Below, piece after piece: positions 17,893-26,314 of a DNA stretch of 64,000 bases. The notes beneath the pieces are model-generated. The model did not search any database. It saw nothing but the letters and a program-made list of their open reading frames with translations, and was not told where the DNA came from. This DNA comes from Xanthobacteraceae bacterium. Its GTDB lineage: Bacteria; Pseudomonadota; Alphaproteobacteria; Rhizobiales; Xanthobacteraceae. Both the position numbers and the translations under genes were made by a program. Within the stretch, counting starts at the first letter, position 1. Every line of letters starts with the position of its first letter. The DNA lies in contig JASHQI010000034.1 in NCBI GenBank assembly GCA_030037645.1, forward strand, positions 1 to 64,000. Direction: 5' to 3'.

Positions 17893-18983
17893 TTGTCGTA
17901 AGCCGTCGGAAGTGAGCGCGAAAGGTTGATCCGGAAATTTTTGGGTGCCACTGATTGAACTAGTGCCCGACCGACCAGCAAGATTGCCAGCGCGGCTGTT
18001 ATCTTACTGACCGACAGTATGACCGGTCGATTGCGCTCCATCAGCAAATTGACGAGGCTCCGACGCGCGAGAAGCTTTTCGGCGTGGGAAAATTCGAATA
18101 TCTGCCGCGGGCTTGGCAGCCGAATGTCGTCCGTCTGGTGCGTTGCGATCGCACTGCGGTCGGACAGATCGAGAAACCGGCAGATGTGCGCCGCTTCAGC
18201 GTAGAATTCCTGTTCAGCTTCGCGAGCCCACCAATCGGGCGGACCGGACAACCGTGCTGCCGGATCGACTCCCAAACTCCTACGGCCCGCTGCAGCGGAG
18301 CGCGCGAGCCGCGCTGAGAAGCATTGGCGCACGCCAAAACGCTGACTGACGTTACCGCCGTGTATCCTGTAGCGCACCAGGGCGTGCGGCAGATTAGCCG
18401 CGATGCCGTGCTCAGACAGGCGCAGCCAGAGGTCGGCATCTTCGGCGCCTAGAAACGCATCGCGATAGCCGCCGATCTTTTGTGCCAGCGCCGTGCGCAT
18501 CATCACCGAGGAATGCACAAACGGATTGCTCCATTGCACCATCTCCGCCAATCGCTCCGGATTCGTCTCCGGCCGGCTATAGCCAATGCGGCGACCGCCC
18601 TCGTCTATTCGTTCGGCCCATGAGCCGAGGAGTACGAGGCCGGATTGCTCATTGAAGCACCGCACCTGCCTAGCCAAACGCTCGGGCAGCGCGACGTCGT
18701 CGGCATCAAGTCTCGCCAACAGCGGAGCCCGCGCCAAGCCGAGTGCCTTGTTGAGCGCGCTGACCAAACCTTCCGGCTGCGGCTGGCGAACAGGACGAAT
18801 GCGGCTGTCGCGCCTGCTCAGCGCCGCAATGATTTCGGGCGAGGCATCGGTCGAGCCGTCGTCGACGACGATAAGTTCAAAGTCCGCCAAAGTCTGAACG
18901 AAAACGCTTTCGACAGCCTGCGCCAACCAGGCCTCGGCGTTACGCACCGGCATCACCACGGAGACTATGGGATGGGCGCTCAT
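17883..18983 (-). CDS. glycosyltransferase family 2
   Basis: 366 residues, GT-A fold. The N-terminus PIVSVVMPVRNAEAWLAQAVESV, the nucleotide-sugar site VDDGSTDAS and the metal-binding DxD in ARLDADDVALP (about residue 95) are all present. A hydrophobic segment near the C terminus (ITAALAILLVGRALV) may anchor it to the membrane. It is the downstream gene of a minus-strand pair with the GT4 gene at 19006. Likely a step in cell-surface polysaccharide assembly. Confidence 0.93.
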   Translation of the reverse strand: MSAHPIVSVVMPVRNAEAWLAQAVESVFVQTLADFELIVVDDGSTDASPEIIAALSRRDSRIRPVRQPQPEGLVSALNKALGLARAPLLARLDADDVALPERLARQVRCFNEQSGLVLLGSWAERIDEGGRRIGYSRPETNPERLAEMVQWSNPFVHSSVMMRTALAQKIGGYRDAFLGAEDADLWLRLSEHGIAANLPHALVRYRIHGGNVSQRFGVRQCFSARLARSAAAGRRSLGVDPAARLSGPPDWWAREAEQEFYAEAAHICRFLDLSDRSAIATHQTDDIRLPSPRQIFEFSHAEKLLARRSLVNLLMERNRPVILSVSKITAALAILLVGRALVQSVAPKNFRINLSRSLPTAYDNQN

Positions 18984-19005
18984 CGGCGATTTCGATTGCG
19001 TTCTT

Positions 19006-20313
19006 TCACGATCGCGCCTCGCACAGTGGCCGCAGCAGCTCTGCCAAACGCTGTGCGGATTGGTGCCAGGTCACGGGACGATATCGCTCTTTGATCCGGC
19101 GTTCAGCTTCCACCACTTTTCCCGGAGCGTGCACCAGTTCGAGGATGGTATCGCGCCAGGCAACAAAATCGAGTGGGTCGATATGTTTTGCAAGTCCTTG
19201 GCCAGCCTCTTCGAGCGCGGGTGCATTCGAAGCGATGCAGAATTTTCCGTATGCAAGACTTTCGGAAACCGGCAATCCGAAGCCCTCATAAAACGACGGA
19301 TAAAGCGTAAACATGCAATGGCGATACAGCCAGGCCAAGTCCGTATCCGAGACCGCGTGATTGACAATGATGCAATCGCGAACTGCCGGGTCATGCGCGA
19401 TCTGCCACAGCAAATCCTTGCTGCCAAATCCGCGCCGGCCGACAATGACGAGTTTTGGCAGATTGGCCACATTCTCATCGCACATACGTCGCCATAGGTG
19501 ATAGAGCAAATCGAAATTCTTGCGCGACTGAATCGTGCTGACGCTGAGGACAAACTGTCCCGCCTTGATATCGCCGACAGTCATCGATTCGTCTGCGGAC
19601 GCCCTTGCGCCGACATCGTGACCAAGTCTGATGGTGTGAACAGTTCCACTCAAGCGGCCACTCGCGTAATGCAAAATATCCTTCTTGGTTTGATCAGAAA
19701 TTGCTATCACGAGATCAACGTCATTGACCAAAAAGTCGACGTAGCGCGCAAAACGCTCGGCAAAGCCGTCGGCTTCAAAAAATTGCGGATACTTGACGGG
19801 GATCAAATCCTGACAGATTGCCGCAATCCGCATTCGACAGCGTTGGCGAACTGCGCGCAATACCGAGAAATCGTAACGGCTCCAGTTTTCTCCAGTGAGC
19901 AGCAGGATGTCCCCAGCCCGGCCTCCCACAAACGGGATCTGGCCGCCGCGCAAGTCGTCTATCCAACGAAAGGCATTTTCCGCTGCGGATCGGCGCCAGA
20001 TCCTAACGGCGCGCTCGATTTTGCGGCCGATATGAGGCGCGCGGCCGCTGTCGGCACCAACGGGCTCGTCGCGTCCCCGCGCCACCTCGCCTGAGCGCGT
20101 AGGCCTGGGCAGCGTCGCGACGGGAATAAACCGCCTGCGGGTTGTATGGTAGCGACACAGCCGCAGAGTCTTCGGCATGATGTCGGCAAGCGCCGCCGCG
20201 TAGCTCTGCTCGACCCGCAAAGTGCCGTTCATCGCACCGCCACGGCTTCGCCAGCTTGTGGTGACGTCCATCCATACAGTATTCGGCCGCAGGCGATTGT
20301 GGGCGTCTTCCAT
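19006..20313 (-). CDS. glycosyltransferase family 4, paralogue of the 15445 gene
   Basis: 435 residues from the ATG at 20313. The ORF-track start at 20328 is a TTG, and the ATG five codons later has an AAGAG element in front. The N-terminus reads NTVWMDVTTSWRS. The second half has the GT-B pattern FVLSVSTIQSRKNFDLL, and the donor motif is EGFGLPVSE. The shared opening and similar segment order mark it as a likely paralogue of the plus-strand transferase at 15445. It precedes the GT2 gene by 22 bases in the same orientation. Confidence 0.9.
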   Translation of the reverse strand: MEDAHNRLRPNTVWMDVTTSWRSRGGAMNGTLRVEQSYAAALADIMPKTLRLCRYHTTRRRFIPVATLPRPTRSGEVARGRDEPVGADSGRAPHIGRKIERAVRIWRRSAAENAFRWIDDLRGGQIPFVGGRAGDILLLTGENWSRYDFSVLRAVRQRCRMRIAAICQDLIPVKYPQFFEADGFAERFARYVDFLVNDVDLVIAISDQTKKDILHYASGRLSGTVHTIRLGHDVGARASADESMTVGDIKAGQFVLSVSTIQSRKNFDLLYHLWRRMCDENVANLPKLVIVGRRGFGSKDLLWQIAHDPAVRDCIIVNHAVSDTDLAWLYRHCMFTLYPSFYEGFGLPVSESLAYGKFCIASNAPALEEAGQGLAKHIDPLDFVAWRDTILELVHAPGKVVEAERRIKERYRPVTWHQSAQRLAELLRPLCEARS

Positions 20314-20395
20314 GGATTGGCTCTTCAATCACCGACGTTCCGGTCGATCAGGTAACAGAGATTATCAATTGGGCAACGAGGCGACAAAGCTCGCG

Positions 20396-21310
20396 CTAGG
20401 CGGTGACACAAGCTCCGTGCTGGACCGCCGCAAGGTGCGGTGCAAGGATGCCGCACACGACTTGCCGACGTTCGCGCCGGAGTTCAGGTTTAACCATGTG
20501 GCCGACCTCGTGCAGCCAAGTCCCAACCCATTGCAAGGGTCCACTGGTCACTTCCACGCCCGCCTTATACGGCTCGAAAATCGTGTGCGCTTCCTTGAGC
20601 GTTGGCCGGTCAAGATGGCGGTACAATACATGCCAGTTGCCGCCACCGGTATCGAGACCGTTGAACCAATCCTGGCCGAAATCGAGCGGCATTCCGCGAA
20701 CGCGATCGAAGCGGAACATGCAGTAGCCAGCCCACAGAAACCATCGTTGTCCCACGTTGCGAACGACACCGAAACAATCCTGCGACGACAGCGCCGTGAA
20801 AGGATCGTCAAGCGCGGTCGGAAAAAGATCGTGGTCAAGAAAGCCGAATACCTCTGGCTTGGCCGGCGCGATGAGATTGTGCCACACCCAATTGAGCGCA
20901 ATGCCGTGAGAGCGGCTCGGCTCGCGCCACGGATTTGACGGCAAACGAAGATATGGAATATCGCGAGCGCTACAGACAGCGGCAATCCGCGCGGCCAGGG
21001 ATTGTTCAAGGGAATTATCAGCGACCACGTGCAGGGTCGCAGGGACGTAATGCCTGACCAGCCGAACCTGCCAATCAATCACTTCGGCATCGCCGAAAGC
21101 GATTGTCACCAGGATTCTCTTGCCCGCCATGCTTCGGATCAGCGCGGATACATCGCCGACCGGTGCCGTGCGACGCACATATCGCTGTTTGACAAGACGA
21201 TATCGCGCCGTCTTCAAGGCATGGGTCAGCGGCCGTAGCCGGCGCCAGTCCGCGAAGTCATAGTCTGACAGGGATCGAACCATTTCAGGCCTGCGCAGAT
21301 GCCAAAGCAT
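20396..21310 (-). CDS. GT-A-like putative glycosyltransferase
   Basis: 304 residues. I do not recognise a named family. VTIAFGDAEVIDWQVRLVRHY followed by TLHVVADNS resembles the start of a GT-A Rossmann-like fold, and FGFLDHDLFPT provides a DxD-like LDHD motif in the right place (about residue 145). Later segments are rich in Trp and aromatics (GQRWFLWAGYCMFRF). The neighbouring transferases make a glycan role likely. The start is uncertain: an ATG nine codons later (21283) follows an AGG at better spacing. Confidence 0.65.
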   Translation of the reverse strand: MLWHLRRPEMVRSLSDYDFADWRRLRPLTHALKTARYRLVKQRYVRRTAPVGDVSALIRSMAGKRILVTIAFGDAEVIDWQVRLVRHYVPATLHVVADNSLEQSLAARIAAVCSARDIPYLRLPSNPWREPSRSHGIALNWVWHNLIAPAKPEVFGFLDHDLFPTALDDPFTALSSQDCFGVVRNVGQRWFLWAGYCMFRFDRVRGMPLDFGQDWFNGLDTGGGNWHVLYRHLDRPTLKEAHTIFEPYKAGVEVTSGPLQWVGTWLHEVGHMVKPELRRERRQVVCGILAPHLAAVQHGACVTA

Positions 21311-21523
21311 ACGCCGACAAGGCTTGCAAGTTCCGGTCCCAGCGCCAGAGAAAATTACGACAGCACAATCCTTTGCTTATGACCGCTCATTCAAGCGGGC
21401 AAAGTCGGTCGCGCGCTTTACCGCGCTGCACAGTTGGGTTATGGCTGTCGGCGAGATCGGGATGCTCACGAACCGGACGAATCATGGGCTTCGCGGCCAC
21501 CGGCGGTTATATTGATCCTCATC

Positions 21524-23353
21524 ATGCTTGACCGACTCAAGCGTTTAATCCTGGCAAATCGCGAAGGCGATATAGGCCTGATAATTCGGGTCCTGACAGA
21601 GCAAGGTCGCGGGCATTGGAAGGAGCTTGCGGTCATCGTGGCGCTCATGGGAGCGGGCGCTGCGTCAACGGCCACTTTTGCGTACTTGTTCGCACACGTC
21701 ATCAACGACGTTTTTTACAGGCGCAGATTCCTGGACGTGGTAGCGGTGGCTGTCGTTATCATGATCCTGTTCATCGTCAGGGGACTTGCAACTTACGGCC
21801 AGGCCGTCATGTTGGCGCGAGTGGGCAATCGGATAACGGCGCAAAACCAGCAGCGCATGTACAACAAGCTGGTCCAGGAAGGGATGGAATATTTCGCCGA
21901 CAGACACTCCTCACATTTCACTGCAAGCTTCTTGCAGGGCACAACCGCCATGACGAACGTGCTCAGCGTCGTGCTGTTGGCGCTCGGTCGAGATTTGATG
22001 TCGTTGATCGGACTGATTGTCGTCATGATCGTCCAAAATCCGATCATGTCCATGGTCGGCGTTGTCGTCATGCCGCCAGCCGTCTTCGGCGTTCGCAAGC
22101 TGATGTCGCGGGTCAGAAGCATAGCCCTCGCGCAGTTTACCAGGGGTGCGAATATTCTACAGGTGATGCAGGAGACGGTGCAGGGATTTCGGGTGGTCAA
22201 GGCATTCAACCTTGAAGATGCTATGCGGCAACGCATCAGTGAAGATATCAAGGGTATTGAAGCGGCTGCCAACAAAATCGCGAAGGTGTCAAACCGCAGC
22301 GCCCCGATTATGGAAGCTCTCGGCGGCATCGCTATCGCGCTCGTTTTTCTTTATGGGGGTTTTCTTGTTCTTGAGAAGGGAGCACCTCCTGGACAATTCG
22401 TCTCCTTCATTGGCGCTTTCCTGTTGGCCTATGAGCCCGCAAAGCGCATCGCGCGCATGAATATCGATCTCACCACAACAACGGTTGGCTTGCGCGTCCT
22501 GTTCAATGTGCTCGACTCGCCGCCGGCTGAAGGGGACGATAGCGACAAGCCGCCGCTGACGGTCAGCGAGGGCCGCGTCGAGTTCATCAATATCAATTTC
22601 TCGTATCGTGCCGGGCACCCCGTCTTGCGCAATACCTGCTTTCTAGCCGAGCCCGGAAAGGTGACCGCTCTCGTCGGACCGTCAGGTGGAGGCAAATCGA
22701 CGATCTTCAGTTTGTTGCTTGATTTCTACCGCCCGCAGAGCGGAGCGATCGAGATTGATGGCTATCAACTGGGCGACGTCACCCGGAAATCGGTACGAGG
22801 GAACATCTCCTATGTCGGGCAGGAGCCGTTTCTGTTTCGCGGTTCGATCCGCGAGAACATCTTGTGCGGCAGACCAGAGGCGACTGAAGCGCAGCTTATC
22901 GCCGCAGCAAAAGCCGCTCATGCCCACGATTTCATCACGAGCATGCCGCTTGGCTACAATTCCCCGGTCGGCGAATCCGGCTCGCACCTTTCATTGGGCC
23001 AGCGCCAACGCGTCTCTGTGGCGAGAGCGCTGATCAAAAATGCACCGATTGTGTTGCTGGACGAGCCGACTGCGGCGCTCGACAGCGAGTCCGAGCATAC
23101 GGTTCAAGAGGCGCTGCGGCGGCTGTGCGCCGGCAAGACGACGCTCGTCATAGCCCATCGGCTCAACACCATCGTAGACGCCGACTGCATTCATGTCGTC
23201 GAAAATGGCCAGGTCGTAGAGTCGGGTCGACACGGCGATTTGCTGCGAAAGGATGGCCGCTATGCCACGTTCTTCCGGCTGCAGTTTCCTGATAATCAAG
23301 AGCAATTGCCTGTTAGCACAGAAGATCGCTTGCTTGATCCGGCCCTGACTTGA
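21524..23353 (+). CDS. ABC exporter, fused membrane and ATPase domains (MsbA/HlyB type)
   Basis: 609 residues from the ATG at 21524. The ORF-track start at 21434 adds a non-conserved leader. The first about 330 residues hold six hydrophobic segments of the type IV exporter fold. The C-terminal ATPase has Walker A GPSGGGKST, an LSLGQ signature in place of LSGGQ, Walker B IVLLDEP and the switch His in VIAHRL. It most resembles MsbA-like lipid flippases and oligosaccharide exporters, which act as homodimers in the inner membrane. Its place among glycosyltransferases suggests it flips a lipid-linked glycan or lipid A-core (inference). Confidence 0.92.
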   Translation: MLDRLKRLILANREGDIGLIIRVLTEQGRGHWKELAVIVALMGAGAASTATFAYLFAHVINDVFYRRRFLDVVAVAVVIMILFIVRGLATYGQAVMLARVGNRITAQNQQRMYNKLVQEGMEYFADRHSSHFTASFLQGTTAMTNVLSVVLLALGRDLMSLIGLIVVMIVQNPIMSMVGVVVMPPAVFGVRKLMSRVRSIALAQFTRGANILQVMQETVQGFRVVKAFNLEDAMRQRISEDIKGIEAAANKIAKVSNRSAPIMEALGGIAIALVFLYGGFLVLEKGAPPGQFVSFIGAFLLAYEPAKRIARMNIDLTTTTVGLRVLFNVLDSPPAEGDDSDKPPLTVSEGRVEFININFSYRAGHPVLRNTCFLAEPGKVTALVGPSGGGKSTIFSLLLDFYRPQSGAIEIDGYQLGDVTRKSVRGNISYVGQEPFLFRGSIRENILCGRPEATEAQLIAAAKAAHAHDFITSMPLGYNSPVGESGSHLSLGQRQRVSVARALIKNAPIVLLDEPTAALDSESEHTVQEALRRLCAGKTTLVIAHRLNTIVDADCIHVVENGQVVESGRHGDLLRKDGRYATFFRLQFPDNQEQLPVSTEDRLLDPALT

Positions 23354-23361
23354 CATCGAAG

Positions 23362-23445
23362 TGCGCGATCATCGCGCTGCATCGAAATTTTGCGGCATGC
23401 GAAGTTGCGCGTAAGCATGACGGTCACGGCAACGATGATCGCGCA
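23362..23445. repeat. perfect 13-bp inverted repeat between convergent genes
   Basis: TGCGCGATCATCG (23362-23374) and its exact reverse complement CGATGATCGCGCA (23433-23445), 58 bases apart. It starts nine bases after the exporter stop, and the second arm lies inside the 3' end of the opposing transferase gene. It could fold in the transcripts of both genes as a long-loop terminator-like structure. No T-run follows. Confidence 0.5.
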
Positions 23446-24605
23446 TTCTCGTTTGGCGAGCCCTGCCGTGACGCCGAGGCAACCTGATCCAACACAGTCG
23501 CTGCGGATTGTCCTTCGATAATGTTCGCCGCCGACTCCAATCCGGCGCTCGAAAGGCGATGCATTCCATAATCGATTCCATTTCGCGAAAACGACGCCGA
23601 TCGAACGGGATTTGACGCAAGGCAAAGCGCTTCCTCGAATTCCAGGGCCACAAAGGGCTCGCGGATAAGGACACCCGCGTCGGCATCGCGCACATATTCA
23701 GCGAAGCCGCATAGCTCCGATGTCACCACCGGCAAGCCATTCACCAGGGCCTCCAGGACAACTTGACCCGTGACGTCCATCCGCGTCGGATGGACAAGAA
23801 GGTCGGCTGCCGCCATCACGTCTGGAACGTCATCGCGGTAGCCGAGAAATCGTACCCTATCGCTTACGCCCGCACGGACGCTCTGCGGCCACACCCTGCG
23901 ACCCTCTGGCGAGGCAGCTTCTACACCGAGCACGACCAGAACGCTGCCGGGAAAGTGTGGCAAGGCGGCGATGACGCGATCCAAGCCCTTCGTATGTGGC
24001 TTGGTGCCGACCCAGAGCCATATCGCCTGATCGAGAGGAAGTCCGAACGCGGTCCGAACGGACTCGCGGTGCTCGGCGGTCCGTATATACGGACGGCGGC
24101 GGCTTGGATTCATAACGGGCGGCAGCACTGTAACCCGCTCTGCCGGCGTGTCCCAGTGCCGACGATAGCTGTCGGCCGAAGCTTGCGAAAGCATCAACAA
24201 GCGAGTCCGGCTTTCGGGCGCGAAACTGGCCTCTTCCAGCCGCGTTTGGACGAGATGCCGCGGCGTTATTCGGCCCCACCACTTGCGCTTCTTGTCACGG
24301 ATCGAAGGGTCGGCACAGTATAGATAGTCAAGATCAAACAGCTTATTGAAGCCAACCACCCGATCAAACCGACCTTGAACCGCCGCTCTAAATTTTTTGG
24401 CGAAGGCCAAATCACGTCCGTGGTTTGATAGCACGTGTACCGGCAGTACAGCGACTTCGACTGATTGCATGGGAGGCTGCGACGGCCGCGAGCAAAAAAT
24501 CGTGACGCTATGACCACGATTGTGCAATATCTCTGCAATGGCGAGACAATCGCGCTGTAGCCCGCCGAGGGGCGTCAAAGAAACAATCCCAAACGCTATT
24601 CTCAC
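23424..24605 (-). CDS. WaaG/RfaG-like LPS core glycosyltransferase (GT4)
   Basis: 393 residues from a GTG at 24605 with GGGGGA in front. The ORF-track start at 24641 adds 12 residues that do not look conserved. The start VRIAFGIVSLTPLGGLQRD matches the N-terminus of WaaG (glucosyltransferase I), and the middle DKKRKWWGRITPRH and LHPTRMDVTGQVVLEALVNGLPV (donor site) parts agree with the WaaG pattern. WaaG adds the first outer-core hexose to the inner-core heptose of lipopolysaccharide on the cytoplasmic face. The exact sugar may differ here. The gene is convergent with the MsbA-like exporter, which fits an LPS core locus. Confidence 0.85.
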   Translation of the reverse strand: MRIAFGIVSLTPLGGLQRDCLAIAEILHNRGHSVTIFCSRPSQPPMQSVEVAVLPVHVLSNHGRDLAFAKKFRAAVQGRFDRVVGFNKLFDLDYLYCADPSIRDKKRKWWGRITPRHLVQTRLEEASFAPESRTRLLMLSQASADSYRRHWDTPAERVTVLPPVMNPSRRRPYIRTAEHRESVRTAFGLPLDQAIWLWVGTKPHTKGLDRVIAALPHFPGSVLVVLGVEAASPEGRRVWPQSVRAGVSDRVRFLGYRDDVPDVMAAADLLVHPTRMDVTGQVVLEALVNGLPVVTSELCGFAEYVRDADAGVLIREPFVALEFEEALCLASNPVRSASFSRNGIDYGMHRLSSAGLESAANIIEGQSAATVLDQVASASRQGSPNENARSSLP

Positions 24606-24987
24606 GCAAATCCCCCAGCAGCTTGTCTTCCGCACCGGCAATGCGCGTGAAATTCATGACGCAAAAAAGCTATTCACGAGCTTTCACCGACACTTGTCGA
24701 GCATCCGGTCGCCCCAGTATCCGCAAATCGTGACAAAATTGTCAGTATAAGTAGCTGTTGTATCGCATGGTCGCAGCACTGCCAAGCGTTCTAACTAAAT
24801 GAGCCAACAGAGGAATTTCCGCCGAATTGGCGTTTCAAAGCGACGGCAGGGCGCTTTAATCTGGCAAAGTCTCCGGCCAAGACCTGCCATCGCCGCGCAT
24901 GAAATATTCTGCATGACAGTTAGCAACCACGGCGCGCACCAAACCAAGTCGACGTATGAGAAGACGATCTCCGCTGTCCAACGGTGT
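24606..24987. other. intergenic region upstream of the WaaG-like gene
   Basis: About 380 bases, relatively AT-rich, between two minus-strand genes. No ORF has a convincing start or composition. It must hold the promoter of the WaaG-like gene and contains the short inverted repeat listed separately. No terminator with a T-run was seen for the upstream decarboxylase gene. Confidence 0.5.
24731..24744. promoter_or_regulatory. possible operator: TGACAA-AA-TTGTCA
   Basis: Six-base perfect inverted arms with a two-base spacer, about 125 bases upstream of the WaaG-like start codon. Size and symmetry fit a dimeric repressor site, but no regulator gene is adjacent and the motif is short enough to arise by chance. 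Confidence 0.25.
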
Positions 24988-25971
24988 TCAAGCCGGAATT
25001 GCCAACAGCGCCGCACGGATGTCCTGCTCGCCTAAGAGTTGATCGAAATAGCGTATGGTGCGCCCGAGCCCCTCGTTAAGCGCTATGGATGGTCTCCAGT
25101 CGAGCAATTCCTGCGCGCGGGATATATCAGGCCGTCGTTGCCGCGGATCGTCCTGCGGTAACTTCTGGTGAACAATTCGCGAGCGCGACCCGGTCAAATC
25201 AATGATGGTTTCGGCCAGTTCTTTTATTGTGAATTCGGTCGGATTGCCGAGATTGATGGGACCGGTGATTTCATCCGGTGTCTTCATCAAGCTCACCAAA
25301 CCACTGACCAAATCGTCAACGTAACAAAATGAGCGCGTCTGCAGCCCATCGCCATAGACGGTGACATCACGCCCGAGCAGTGCTTGAACAATGAAATTGG
25401 AGACTACCCGACCGTCATTGGGATGCATCCGCGGCCCATAGGTATTGAATATCCGCGCCACCTTGATCGACAGCAGATTTTGACGGCGATAGTCGAAAAA
25501 CAAAGTCTCCGCACAGCGCTTGCCTTCGTCGTAGCACGAGCGCGGGCCAATCGGATTGACGCGACCCCAATAATCCTCGGTTTGGGGGTGGATGTCGGGA
25601 TCGCCATAGACCTCGGACGTCGAAGCTTGCAGGATTCGTGCGCGCAGGCGCTTTGCCAAGCCCAGCATGTTAATAGCGCCGTGCACACTGGTCTTGGTCG
25701 TTTGCACTGGATCTCGCTGATAGTGAATAGGCGAAGCCGGGCAAGCCAAATTGTAAATTTGATCGACTTGAACATAGAGCGGGAAGGTGACGTCGTGGCG
25801 AAGGATCTCGAATCTCTTATGATCGAGCAGATGCTCGACGTTGCGCCTGGTTCCTGTGAAAAAATTGTCGACGCACAGAACCTCTGTGCCTTCCGTCAAC
25901 AGACGCTCCGCCAAATGCGAACCGATGAAGCCGGCACCGCCCGTAATCAATACACGCAATTCAAGTTGCAT
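24988..25971 (-). CDS. UDP-glucuronate decarboxylase (UDP-xylose synthase), extended SDR
   Basis: 327 residues from the ATG at 25971, preceded by GGAG nine bases upstream. The ORF-track start at 25995 is a GTG eight codons earlier. The NAD-binding GGAGFIGSH is at the N-terminus, the catalytic Ser region is [13 protein letters not shown], and the Tyr-x3-Lys pair is in [11 protein letters not shown]. The segment [22 protein letters not shown] is characteristic of UDP-xylose synthases. The reaction is oxidation of UDP-glucuronate at C4, decarboxylation and reduction to UDP-xylose, using bound NAD. It presumably supplies a pentose donor to the nearby transferases. Confidence 0.92.
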   Translation of the reverse strand: MQLELRVLITGGAGFIGSHLAERLLTEGTEVLCVDNFFTGTRRNVEHLLDHKRFEILRHDVTFPLYVQVDQIYNLACPASPIHYQRDPVQTTKTSVHGAINMLGLAKRLRARILQASTSEVYGDPDIHPQTEDYWGRVNPIGPRSCYDEGKRCAETLFFDYRRQNLLSIKVARIFNTYGPRMHPNDGRVVSNFIVQALLGRDVTVYGDGLQTRSFCYVDDLVSGLVSLMKTPDEITGPINLGNPTEFTIKELAETIIDLTGSRSRIVHQKLPQDDPRQRRPDISRAQELLDWRPSIALNEGLGRTIRYFDQLLGEQDIRAALLAIPA

Positions 25972-26314
25972 CGAAGTCGGCTCCACGTCCAACACTGCCT
26001 ATCAAAATACTTTTAATTGCCAAGGCCCATGCCGACGAGCCCCGAAGTCGGTTCGCCCAAGAGTCTAGTCAGACGCAGCTTAATTTCCAACCCTTGCTTC
26101 GACCGTTCCTCGCGCCGATAGATTGTCAACACCCTTGGTAATCCTTGTCTGCTGGCAACCTTCTATCACGCGGGCCTCCTGCAGGCTAAGCGTGAGGGCT
26201 ACAACGCGCGGTGCTACTCGGCACTCTCGACCTCGGAGTCGGCGACGTTCGTTCGCTGGTCGACCCCCGATCGATCGCACGCATCCAAACCCTAGCGACT
26301 CCTGCGAAGCAGGC
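25972..26314. other. intergenic region without a supported gene
   Basis: About 340 bases between two minus-strand genes. Several short frames exist on both strands but none has a recognisable ribosome site or family pattern. It must contain the promoter of the UDP-xylose synthase gene. No strong hairpin or repeat was noticed. Confidence 0.45.
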
